DNA of 7,504 nucleotides from Patescibacteria group bacterium (GCA_030916785.1 JAUPVY010000027.1:1-7504), one strand, 5' to 3'; numbered from the stretch's first letter, positions 1 through 6,479 are shown. Notes: a model not told the origin generated them from the letters alone. Program-made: numbers and translations.

Positions 1-282
1 AGGCTCTACGCACCATTTTTAAACGAGCAAATAGACATAATACAGCCAAGGGTTATAGCTACTCTCGGCAGGTTTTCTATGGCTTATATTCTCGAGTTAC
101 TTAAATGCGATACTCCTATTCTGGCTATTGGAGAAATGCATGGGAAAGAGTTTGCGGGGCAGGCTTCTTTTGGATTGGTTACTGTGGTACCCTTGTACCA
201 CCCGGCAGTAGCCCTGTATAACGGTGGGAGTAAAGAGACCCTTTTACAAGATTTTCAGGTATTAAAAAAATATGCCCCGTAG
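1..282 (+). CDS. Uracil-DNA glycosylase, family 4-like, C-terminal part (5' truncated by window)
   Basis: This is the last 93 codons of a gene whose start lies upstream; the frame is open from base 1 to a TAG at 280-282. The product would remove uracil from DNA in base excision repair, in the cytoplasm. Visible landmarks are a helix followed by IIQPRVIATLGRFS (about codons 13-26 of the fragment), matching the conserved 'i.PkvivaLG' strand of family 4 UDGs, and then VVPLYHPAVALYNG, which carries the His-Pro of motif 2 in the uracil pocket. The C-terminal segment LLQDFQVLKKYAP matches the usual final helix. In typical family 4 enzymes the helix before 'i.PkvivaLG' begins with the fourth Fe-S cysteine; here that position appears to be Tyr (LYAPFL). 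The only Cys in the fragment, in LLKCDTP, is elsewhere. The stop codon lies inside the left arm of a downstream inverted-repeat element. The family call is firm; Fe-S status is uncertain because the N-terminal half is not visible. Confidence 0.85.
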   Translation, partial: RLYAPFLNEQIDIIQPRVIATLGRFSMAYILELLKCDTPILAIGEMHGKEFAGQASFGLVTVVPLYHPAVALYNGGSKETLLQDFQVLKKYAP

Positions 283-350
283 TAGAAGTTGGTATTGTGC
301 CAAAGGCACATAAATTGATACCAACTTCACTACCGGGCTATCCCGTAGTG
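275..350 (+). repeat. Structured inverted-repeat element with two alternative folds
   Basis: GAAGTTGGTAT (285-295) pairs perfectly over 11 bp with ATACCAACTTC (318-328). Directly stacked inside is a perfect 6-bp hairpin, TGTGCC (296-301), loop AAA, GGCACA (305-310), leaving TAAATTG (311-317) as a 7-base 3' bulge. The base can extend by pairing CCCGTAGT (276-283) with ACTACCGGG (329-337) around small bulges. The same 3' segment can instead pair with a second copy of CCCGTAGT at 342-349, giving CACTAC-C-GGG, loop CTAT, CCCGTAGTG (328-350). The two folds exclude each other. Hand count gives 37 G or C in 77 bases (274-350), richer than the flanking spacer. No T-tract follows, so it is not a standard intrinsic terminator. 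It could be a dispersed repeat, an RNA 3'-end stabiliser or an attenuator; the structure is clear and the role unknown. Confidence 0.7.
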
Positions 351-400
351 AAAATAATATGAAATGAATTATTGATATAAAAAGTATATGAAAAAGTCGA

Positions 401-430
401 AATTAACAACACATAATATTGAATTAACAA
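401..430 (+). repeat. 9-bp direct repeat spaced 21 bp, upstream of the oligopeptidase gene
   Basis: AATTAACAA occurs at 401-409 and again at 422-430. The start-to-start distance of 21 bp equals two helical turns, so both copies would face the same side of the DNA. They lie about 40-65 bases upstream of the M3 gene start, a reasonable place for an activator. The sequence is AT-rich and the match could be chance; no regulator is suggested by the window. Confidence 0.4.
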
Positions 431-431
431 T

Positions 432-462
432 TTGCTCTTAGAGCAATGTTATTTTCTACTAT
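432..462 (+). promoter_or_regulatory. Putative promoter with overlapping palindrome before the M3 oligopeptidase gene
   Basis: A -10-like TACTAT lies at 457-462, four bases before the chosen ATG at 467. Upstream is a perfect 6-bp palindrome, TTGCTC (432-437), TTA, GAGCAA (441-446), which overlaps the -35 region. TTGCTC is the best -35 candidate, but its spacer to the -10 is 19 bp, longer than ideal. A palindrome here is placed like an operator. The proposed transcript would be leaderless or nearly so; no Shine-Dalgarno sequence is visible. This is a weak-to-moderate call resting on position and pattern. Confidence 0.4.
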
Positions 463-466
463 CGGG

Positions 467-2251
467 ATGTCTAAATCAAAAAATATCAAGCTTAAAACAC
501 AATGGGATTTGTCTTTACTATATAAATCTCCAAATGATCCACAAATAGAAAAAGATTTAAAATATGCAGAGAAAGCATATACAGCTTTTGCTGACAAATA
601 TAAAAAGTCAGATAAATATTTGAGAGATGAACCTGCTTTGCACGAAGCTCTGCTAGAGTACGAAAAAATTTCAGATATTTCTGTATCTAAAACATATTTT
701 TACCTTCATCTTTTTCAAGATATAGATTCCAACAATAAAGAGGTCAGGGCTAAAATCAATCTCATTTCTCAAAGATTACAAAAAATGAGTAATCTTGTTG
801 TGTTTTTTGAGATAGGTTTGTCAAAAATAACTCCGGAGTTTCAAACCAAATTTCTAACAAGCCCGTCTTTGTTGCGTTTTAAATACCTTCTTGAAAAATC
901 ATTTGAAAGTGGCAAATATACTCTTTCTGAGCCGGAGGAAAAAATACTGTCTCTAAAATCTCTTCCTTCTCACAAATTATGGACAGATGCTTTAACTAAA
1001 ATAGAAAATAAACAAACAGTAAAATATAAAGGTAAAAATATTCCTATATCTGAAGCGTCTTCTGTAATAAAAGATTTACCAACACAAGAAGAAAGAAACA
1101 AACTACACAGTCTTGTGTTTGATAAGTTTGTTGACTTAGCGGATGTTGCGGAAAGTGAATTAAATGCAATTGTTACAGACAAAAAAATCAATGATGAGCT
1201 TCGTGGTTTCAAAGAACCTTTTGATTCAACTATTTTGGGATATGAAAATGACAGAAAAAGTGTTTTGAATTTAGTAAAAACAGTAACTGACAATTTCCAG
1301 GTTTCGAGTAGATTCTATGCGGTTAAAATGAAGATGCTCAAACTAAAGAAACTTCTTTATTCTGACAGGGCTGTTCCTGTGGGTAAAACAAAAAGAAAAG
1401 TATCTTTCGAAGAGTCTTATAAAATCTTGTCTGATTTATTTTTCTCTATTGATCCAAAATTTGGAGAGATATTGGATGGTTACGTAACAAAGGGTCAAAT
1501 AGATGTTTATCCTAAGGTGGGCAAGGTAGGTGGGGGTTACATGTCCCATATTCATAAAGTACCAGTTTTTATTTTACTTAATCACACAAATACTTTTGAA
1601 TCTCTGAGAACCTTTGCTCATGAGATGGGCCACGCTATTCATAGTGAATTCTCCAAATCTCAGGGAGTGTTGTACGAAAGCTACTCTATGTCTACAGCCG
1701 AAGTCGCCAGCACTCTTTTTGAATCTTTCTTGTTCTATGACCAGTTTGAAAAGCTGTCACCGGAAGAAAAAATAGTAGCTTTACATGACAAAATACAGGA
1801 TGATGTCGCGACGATTTTTAGGCAAGTTGCATGTTTCAACTTTGAGGTAGAAATGCACAATACCATTAGAGAAAAAGGCAACATGACAAAAGAGGAACTT
1901 GCGGGTGTGATGAACAAGCACATGAAAAGTTATATGGGAAAGGTTGAGTTAACAGAAAAAGATGGTTACTTCTTTGTCGGCTGGCCACATATTAGATATT
2001 TCTTTTATGTGTATTCCTACGCTTTCGGACAACTAGCAAGTAAGGCCCTCTATAAAAAATATCAGGAAGATAAAAGCTACATAGAACAAATAAAAAAATT
2101 CCTTTCTCTCGGAGGATCAATGAGTCCAGAAGACATATTCAAGTCTATTGGTGTTGATGTTACTAAACCCGACTTTTTCAAGAAGGGAATACAGAGTATA
2201 GAAGAAGATATTACTTTGCTTGAGTCTCTTATTAGCAAAAAGAGGAAATAA
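467..2251 (+). CDS. M3 family oligoendopeptidase (PepF-like zinc metallopeptidase)
   Basis: The 594-residue product is a cytoplasmic zinc metallopeptidase of the thimet oligopeptidase/PepF family, which cleaves short peptides released by proteolysis or import. The N-terminus has the family opening TQWDLSLLYKSPNDP (about 11-25), followed by a long helical region that forms the lid of the substrate channel. The catalytic motif HEMGH is at 385-389 (His385 and His389 bind zinc, Glu386 is the general base). The third ligand is Glu412 in STAEVAST. Downstream, GWPHIRYFFYVYSYAFG (about 505-521) contains His508 and several tyrosines in the place of the substrate-binding His/Tyr segment of the family. 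The length is near the usual ~600 residues, so the gene is complete. I chose ATG 467 over the in-frame ATG 446 because the family opening follows soon after it and ATG 446 overlaps a palindrome and lies upstream of the likely -10. There is no signal peptide or membrane segment. Confidence 0.93.
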   Translation: MSKSKNIKLKTQWDLSLLYKSPNDPQIEKDLKYAEKAYTAFADKYKKSDKYLRDEPALHEALLEYEKISDISVSKTYFYLHLFQDIDSNNKEVRAKINLISQRLQKMSNLVVFFEIGLSKITPEFQTKFLTSPSLLRFKYLLEKSFESGKYTLSEPEEKILSLKSLPSHKLWTDALTKIENKQTVKYKGKNIPISEASSVIKDLPTQEERNKLHSLVFDKFVDLADVAESELNAIVTDKKINDELRGFKEPFDSTILGYENDRKSVLNLVKTVTDNFQVSSRFYAVKMKMLKLKKLLYSDRAVPVGKTKRKVSFEESYKILSDLFFSIDPKFGEILDGYVTKGQIDVYPKVGKVGGGYMSHIHKVPVFILLNHTNTFESLRTFAHEMGHAIHSEFSKSQGVLYESYSMSTAEVASTLFESFLFYDQFEKLSPEEKIVALHDKIQDDVATIFRQVACFNFEVEMHNTIREKGNMTKEELAGVMNKHMKSYMGKVELTEKDGYFFVGWPHIRYFFYVYSYAFGQLASKALYKKYQEDKSYIEQIKKFLSLGGSMSPEDIFKSIGVDVTKPDFFKKGIQSIEEDITLLESLISKKRK

Positions 2252-2264
2252 AATCTCTTTCTCA

Positions 2265-2398
2265 CCATTTCATTTCTGGAGCAACCTTTCGTTCGCCAGC
2301 GCTCACTCAAGGCTAGTCCTCGGCCTCCAGTCGTCAAGAACGGGGTGCCTTGACGACACCATGCTGGAGGCACTGCGGAGTCTCCAGAAACAAAATGG
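2265..2398 (+). repeat. GC-rich highly foldable intergenic element with nested inverted repeats
   Basis: The element begins 13 bases after the oligopeptidase stop. Outer arms 2265-2281 and 2382-2398 pair at 15 of 17 positions. Inside, GCCTCCAG (2323-2330) pairs perfectly with CTGGAGGC (2364-2371), and stacked on it TCGTCAAG (2331-2338) pairs with CTTGACGA (2349-2356) around a 10-base loop. CACCATG (2357-2363) is left as a 7-base 3' bulge. CTGGAG and CTCCAG alternate four times (2276, 2325, 2364, 2382), so other pairings are possible. Hand count gives 66 G or C in 110 bases (2281-2390), far above the AT-rich neighbours. Open frames across it on both strands resemble no protein I know. It could be a dispersed mobile-type repeat, a structured RNA, or a 3'-end structure for the upstream mRNA. 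Confidence 0.7.
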
Positions 2399-2402
2399 AT
2401 TC

Positions 2403-2427
2403 AACGAGATTTTGGTTACTCGTTTTT
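2403..2427 (+). terminator. Weak possible intrinsic terminator downstream of the M3 gene
   Basis: AACGAG (2403-2408) pairs with CTCGTT (2419-2424) around a 10-base loop, and the right arm runs into a T-tract ending at 2427 (five T in all). The stem is short and the loop large, so termination efficiency is doubtful. It is well placed, between the upstream gene with its structured 3' element and the next promoter. Confidence 0.3.
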
Positions 2428-2450
2428 CAGAGTATAATATTGGAAAAAAA

Positions 2451-2479
2451 TTGACACTTTATCAAGAAAGATTTAAAAT
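2451..2479 (+). promoter_or_regulatory. Near-consensus sigma-70-type promoter for the 302-residue gene
   Basis: A perfect -35 TTGACA (2451-2456), an optimal 17-bp spacer, and -10 TAAAAT (2474-2479, five of six consensus bases) form the best promoter in the window. Only six bases (2480-2485) separate the -10 from the ATG at 2486, so transcription should start at or within a base or two of the start codon, giving a leaderless mRNA. A perfect TATAAT also lies at 2433-2438, but its best -35 (TTGGTT, 2412-2417) is only 15 bp away. Confidence 0.65.
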
Positions 2480-2485
2480 CTGAAT

Positions 2486-3394
2486 ATGTTAGAAAAATTA
2501 CCATCACAGGAAGAATTAAACAGCTTCCAAGAAGAGGCTGAAGAAATAGATAAAAAAGCAGAAAAGCTTGTTGAAAGTGGTGAATCAAAATCCATGCAAG
2601 AAGCCACCGATTTGATTATTAAGACAAAAGAAGGCAAGGAAGGTGTTGGTCAAAAAGCAAGGATGATCAATATATATAAATTTACTGAAAGTCAGTATAT
2701 TTCAGGAAATTTTATTTCAACACCAGGTTTATTGTTTGATGATTGTGTTTATGAAAGTGTCTTAGATTATGCAAAAATTGAGATCGTTCCTTTTTTAGAA
2801 GACGGAAAAGATTTAATACATAATCTGACAAGTAAAGATTTCGAAACCCTTTTACAGTCGATAGATAATCCTAGAGTTTTTACACTTTTAATTGCATTGG
2901 CAGAGAAGATGAAAATTCCCAGAGATGAGATTGAGAAATTTTATGGAATAATAGAACAATCAGCAAAAAAAGAGTTATTATTTGAAGTTACCAGTGGAAA
3001 ATCAAGTAGTTTTGGGGGCATAAGGGAGAATATTTTTAGTCCTTCACAGTTCGATCCTAGAAAAGATACTTTAAAATATGTTGACGACGAGATTAAACAA
3101 AGAATCCTTGAAATAGCAGAAAAATATGACTCGTCTCTAACCAACGAAGATAGTGAGGCTTATAGAATCAAAATGGAAGTACAAACTAATCCTGAGAAAT
3201 TTATATTGGATTGCATAAGACAAACTCCAATATACAATGCTATAAAGTTTATCGCTGCATTAAAATCTTTTATAGAAAAAAATAGGGATAGAGTTAATAA
3301 AGAAGTTATCATACAGGCTATTCAAGATCTAGATGAGAAAAAATACGGAGATAAACCAGAAATGGTTAAGGTGATTACTGGTGTGTTTCAGTAA
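2486..3394 (+). CDS. Hypothetical protein, 302 residues, soluble and mostly helical
   Basis: I do not recognise this protein. It has no signal peptide or membrane segment, so it is probably cytoplasmic. Residues 1-60 are very rich in Glu and Lys (EEAEEIDKKAEKLVE at 16-30) and probably form a charged helix or short coiled coil. Residues 61-165 look like a compact helical domain with hydrophobic helices such as VFTLLIALAEKMKIP (131-145). A Gly/Ser-rich loop (TSGKSSSFGG, 169-178) leads to a second charged helical part ending near 302. Two cysteines (87 and 243) each follow an Asp, too few and too far apart for an obvious metal site. Codon use is like that of the neighbours and the frame is clean, which supports a real gene. 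It has its own strong promoter, and a 97-base gap separates it from alaS. No Shine-Dalgarno sequence is visible; AAGAAAG at 2464-2470 is too far upstream. ATG 2486 fits the promoter position. Confidence 0.8.
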   Translation: MLEKLPSQEELNSFQEEAEEIDKKAEKLVESGESKSMQEATDLIIKTKEGKEGVGQKARMINIYKFTESQYISGNFISTPGLLFDDCVYESVLDYAKIEIVPFLEDGKDLIHNLTSKDFETLLQSIDNPRVFTLLIALAEKMKIPRDEIEKFYGIIEQSAKKELLFEVTSGKSSSFGGIRENIFSPSQFDPRKDTLKYVDDEIKQRILEIAEKYDSSLTNEDSEAYRIKMEVQTNPEKFILDCIRQTPIYNAIKFIAALKSFIEKNRDRVNKEVIIQAIQDLDEKKYGDKPEMVKVITGVFQ

Positions 3395-3476
3395 ATAAAA
3401 CCTATACAAGATTATACAGAGATCAGTACGGGCTTTGGAAGGGTTTTTTGATGAGATTTTATTTACGTGTATTTTG

Positions 3477-3485
3477 TGTAATAAT
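3477..3485 (+). promoter_or_regulatory. Possible extended -10 promoter for alaS
   Basis: TGTAATAAT matches the extended -10 pattern TGnTATAAT at all but one position. Six bases separate it from the alaS ATG at 3492, the same spacing as at the promoter of the preceding gene. The best -35 at 17 bp is poor (TTTTAT, 3457-3462), as is common for extended -10 promoters. AT-rich spacers produce such matches by chance, so confidence is modest; the matched spacing is the main support. Confidence 0.4.
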
Positions 3486-3491
3486 AACCAC

Positions 3492-5258
3492 ATGACAGCC
3501 AATGAAATACGTCAAAAGTTTCTAGATTTTTTTGCAAAAAGAGGGCATACGGTCATACCTTCTGCTTCTCTTGTCACCTCTGAGGAAAAAGGCGTAACAG
3601 ATTCAACACTATTTAATACAGCTGGGATGCAACCATTGGTGCCATACCTACTAGGTGAAGATCATCCAGGCGGTAAAAGGCTCGTAGATGTCCAAAAATG
3701 CGTCAGAACGGGAGATATTGATGAAGTAGGTGATAATACTCACCTGACATTTTTTGAAATGATGGGCAACTGGTCTCTCGGTGATTACTGGAAAGAAGAA
3801 TCCATAAAGTGGAGTTACGAGTTGCTGACTTCAAAAGAAGAAGGTTTTGGATTAGATCCAAAACGTCTTTACGTAACTGTTTTTGGTGGAAATACAGATG
3901 CACCGGCGGATAATGAATCTTTTGAAATTTGGAAGAAATATATTCCAGAAAACAGAATCTATTTTCTTACCTGGAATGGCAAAAAAGAACCAAACTGGTG
4001 GGAGGCTGGTGATAATGGTCCTTGTGGACCAGATACAGAAATGTTTTATGATTTAACTGAAGAAGGTTTGGGAGATCTTACAAAGGAAGAATATCTCAAG
4101 GCAGATGACGAACAAAAAGTTGTAGAGATTTGGAACAATGTTTTTATGGAGTATGTAAAAGAAAGTGGGAAAGTTGTTGGTAAACTTAAAAATAAAAATG
4201 TAGATACTGGTTCTGGGTTGGAACGTGTCTGTGCAGTTCTTCAAAATAAGGATAATGTTTTTGATACAGACCTATTTGCGTCTATAATAAAAAAAATAGA
4301 TCAGCATTCTGATTTAAAAGATTTAAGAATGCAAAGAATTATTGCTGACCATATTCGTACCGCTGTTTTCTTGATTGGGGATGGTGTCGTGCCTTCAAAC
4401 ACTGCTCGTGGTTACATTCTAAGGAGGATAATTAGACGGGCGGTTAGATTTGAAAAACAAATAAGTTCAAAAAATTTCCTTTCCGAGTTGGCTACACATG
4501 TTATTGACCTATATAAAGAGGCTTATCCCGAACTTTCAAAAAATGAAAATTTTATACTAAATACTTTAGGGGAAGAAGAAGAAAGGTTCGAAAAAACACT
4601 AGAGAAAGGCCTAAAAGAGTTTGAAAAAGGAGAAAGTCCTTTTGTGCTTTTTACTACTTATGGTTTTCCTATTGAGATAACAAGAGAATTGGCAAAAGAG
4701 AAAGGTTTAACGATAGATGAGGCTGGGTTTAATGAGGAATTTAAGAAGCACCAAGAACTATCGCAAACGTCCTCTGCCGGTATGTTCAAGGGTGGACTTG
4801 CGGATGCAGGTGAAGAGACAAAAAGATTACACACCGCAACACATCTTTTGAGACAAGCTCTGGAAGATGTGTTGGGAGAACCCATCGGTCAGAAGGGAAG
4901 TAATATAACTGCAGAAAGATTGAGATTCGATTTCTCTTTCAGTAGAAAATTAACTGACGAAGAAAAAAAACAAGTGGAAGATTTGGTGAATCAGAAAATC
5001 GCAGAAAAACTACCAATGAAAAAAGTTGTGATGAAAAAAGAGGATGCAGAAAAAACAGGAGCTGCACATGTTTTTGGAGATAAATATGGTGAAGATGTTA
5101 GTATATACTACATAGGAGAGACACTCGAGACGGCTTACTCAAAAGAATTTTGTGGAGGACCACACGTGGAGAATACCGGAGAACTAGGGGCTTTCAAGAT
5201 AACAAAAGAAGAAGCTGTATCACAAGGTGTGCGTAGAATAAAAGCAGTTTTGCAATAA
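3492..5258 (+). CDS. alaS: Alanyl-tRNA synthetase, compact form lacking the C-Ala domain
   Basis: This 588-residue class II synthetase charges tRNA-Ala with alanine in the cytoplasm. Catalytic core landmarks are FNTAGM (41-46), FFEMMGNWSLGDYWK (87-101, motif 2), GPCGPDTEMFYD (176-187), DTGSGLERV (238-246) and ARGYILRRIIRRAVRF (305-320, motif 3). The editing domain keeps the zinc-type motifs HTATH (His447, His451) and CGGPH (Cys554, His558), so mischarged Ser or Gly can probably be cleared. The protein stops at GVRRIKAVLQ, where the editing domain normally ends, so the C-terminal oligomerisation (C-Ala) domain of ~875-residue bacterial enzymes is absent. The beta-barrel with the SGGQ-type motif that normally precedes HTATH is also missing: only a short linker (about 424-446) joins the parts. 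This is a reduced architecture rather than a broken gene. ATG 3492 is chosen because MTANEIRQKFLDFF is the usual family N-terminus; the frame extends upstream to a TTG at 3435, without family similarity. Confidence 0.95.
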   Translation: MTANEIRQKFLDFFAKRGHTVIPSASLVTSEEKGVTDSTLFNTAGMQPLVPYLLGEDHPGGKRLVDVQKCVRTGDIDEVGDNTHLTFFEMMGNWSLGDYWKEESIKWSYELLTSKEEGFGLDPKRLYVTVFGGNTDAPADNESFEIWKKYIPENRIYFLTWNGKKEPNWWEAGDNGPCGPDTEMFYDLTEEGLGDLTKEEYLKADDEQKVVEIWNNVFMEYVKESGKVVGKLKNKNVDTGSGLERVCAVLQNKDNVFDTDLFASIIKKIDQHSDLKDLRMQRIIADHIRTAVFLIGDGVVPSNTARGYILRRIIRRAVRFEKQISSKNFLSELATHVIDLYKEAYPELSKNENFILNTLGEEEERFEKTLEKGLKEFEKGESPFVLFTTYGFPIEITRELAKEKGLTIDEAGFNEEFKKHQELSQTSSAGMFKGGLADAGEETKRLHTATHLLRQALEDVLGEPIGQKGSNITAERLRFDFSFSRKLTDEEKKQVEDLVNQKIAEKLPMKKVVMKKEDAEKTGAAHVFGDKYGEDVSIYYIGETLETAYSKEFCGGPHVENTGELGAFKITKEEAVSQGVRRIKAVLQ

Positions 5259-5279
5259 AAAAATTAATGAAAAAACTTT

Positions 5280-6479
5280 ATGTCACTTTTTGATAAACAA
5301 AAAGAGAACGTTTCACTTCTCATTAATATAAATAATGGCAGTATAAATACGGCCCTTGTGTCTTTCCGGCCAGGCCAGGTCCCAAAATTTCTCTATTCAG
5401 TGGAGACACAATTCATTGGAGTAGAACCTGATGCAATGAAACTGCCAGATGGTGTTTCGTCTCTCTTGGAGTCCTCTCTCAAGGAGATAACAAGTAAGGG
5501 TTGGGCAAAAATTGGTTTAAAAAATAAAAAGATTTCTCATGTTATGGTTTCTTTCTCGTCCCCTTGGCTTATTTTGAAGACAAAAGACATACATTTGTCA
5601 CAAGATCATTTGTTTATTATTACAAAAAAGTTTATTAACGACATAGCAAAGAAAGAAGAGGATTTGTTCAAAAAAGAATTATCTGAGGTTTATTCAGGGG
5701 GTAGTAGCCAACAATTTAATACAATAGAAAAAAGTGTTATACAAACAAAAATAAATGGATACGCGGTTGAAGATATCTTGGGTAAAAAAACTAAAGATTT
5801 TGATGTATCAATTTTGCTTTCCGCAGTTAGCAAGGGGATAGAAGAAAAAATAGCAGGTCTTATTTTTAAAGAAACTCATATCCCAAAAGAAAACCTGATA
5901 GTAAACAGCTTTCCAATGGTCTTGTTTTCTACTGCCAGAGATAACTTTTCAACTGATTCAAATTTTATGTTACTCAATGTGGATGGAGAAACTACAGACG
6001 CTATCTTGGTAGAAGACCATGCTCTAACCTCCATTGTCTCATTTCCGTTTGGTAAAAATACTATAATTCGTTCTATGGCAAAACTTTTCAAGACTTCCTC
6101 TAAAATAGCAGAGTCAAATCTCATGATGTATCTTTCTAACAAAATAGATGCTACCAATGTGAAATCCATAGAATCCTTACTAGAAAAACTAGAAAAAGAA
6201 TGGGCTGTTTATTTTGGAAAAGCACTTTTGGGTCTCTCACCCAACATGACTTGGCCTAAAAAAACATTGATAATGGCAGACAAATACGTCTCGCAGATAT
6301 TTATTGATTTTCTAAGTCTGCAAAAAGAGGATGCAACTTCAAGTTTTAGGAAACACGCGGAGGTTAAACTCGTAGATGAAACACTTCTATCTAATTTATA
6401 TCTTAAAACTCCAGAAAAAGAGATAGGCAACTCGCTTATAATTTTGGCTGTCTTCTATAATAAACTTCTCCACATATAA
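5280..6479 (+). CDS. Divergent actin-fold protein, PilM/FtsA-like
   Basis: The 399-residue product looks like a cytoplasmic member of the actin-like ATPase group that includes PilM (type IV pilus inner-membrane platform) and FtsA (division). LLININNGSINTALVSF (13-29) fits the first phosphate loop. INGYAVEDILGKKTKDFDV (158-176) matches the 'NGy.v.dp.G' signature of the FtsA/PilM 1C (SHS2) subdomain. LLNVDGETTDAILVEDHAL (231-249) fits the second phosphate loop, followed by FPFGKNTIIRSMA (255-267). The expected adenosine motif with paired glycines is replaced by TLIMADKYVSQIF (329-341), so ATP binding may be weak or lost. There is no membrane-targeting helix that I can name. It starts 21 bases after alaS with no visible promoter box or Shine-Dalgarno sequence, so cotranscription with alaS is likely. 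The next gene, a bitopic membrane protein, is a plausible partner in the manner of PilM-PilN. The fold call is fairly sure, the PilM versus FtsA choice is not. Confidence 0.65.
   Translation: MSLFDKQKENVSLLININNGSINTALVSFRPGQVPKFLYSVETQFIGVEPDAMKLPDGVSSLLESSLKEITSKGWAKIGLKNKKISHVMVSFSSPWLILKTKDIHLSQDHLFIITKKFINDIAKKEEDLFKKELSEVYSGGSSQQFNTIEKSVIQTKINGYAVEDILGKKTKDFDVSILLSAVSKGIEEKIAGLIFKETHIPKENLIVNSFPMVLFSTARDNFSTDSNFMLLNVDGETTDAILVEDHALTSIVSFPFGKNTIIRSMAKLFKTSSKIAESNLMMYLSNKIDATNVKSIESLLEKLEKEWAVYFGKALLGLSPNMTWPKKTLIMADKYVSQIFIDFLSLQKEDATSSFRKHAEVKLVDETLLSNLYLKTPEKEIGNSLIILAVFYNKLLHI

Noticed and set aside
446..466. Upstream in-frame ATG for the M3 peptidase
   Set aside because: It overlaps the right arm of a palindrome and lies before the likely -10; the family-like N-terminus fits ATG 467. 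It cannot be excluded without 5'-end data.
2077..2373. Open frame of 98 codons on the - strand
   Set aside because: It is mostly antisense to the M3 gene and the element, with no start signal and no recognisable domain.
2265..2398. Integron attC site or CRISPR repeat
   Set aside because: There are no GTTRRRY/RYYYAAC core sites, no integrase, and no regularly spaced repeat units.
2433..2438. Perfect TATAAT as the main promoter of the 302-residue gene
   Set aside because: Its best -35 is TTGGTT at only 15 bp; the TTGACA-17-TAAAAT pair downstream is much stronger.
2220..2483. Open frame of 87 codons on the + strand across the GC-rich element
   Set aside because: It overlaps the end of the M3 gene, consists largely of the inverted-repeat element, and its translation resembles no protein.
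3435..3491. TTG start extending AlaRS by 19 residues
   Set aside because: The extension has no family similarity, MTANEIRQKF is the normal N-terminus, and a -10-like box lies within the extension.
5267..5293. Eight-codon mini-ORF overlapping the actin-like gene start
   Set aside because: It is too short, in an A-rich spacer where an ATG is expected by chance, with no ribosome-binding signal.
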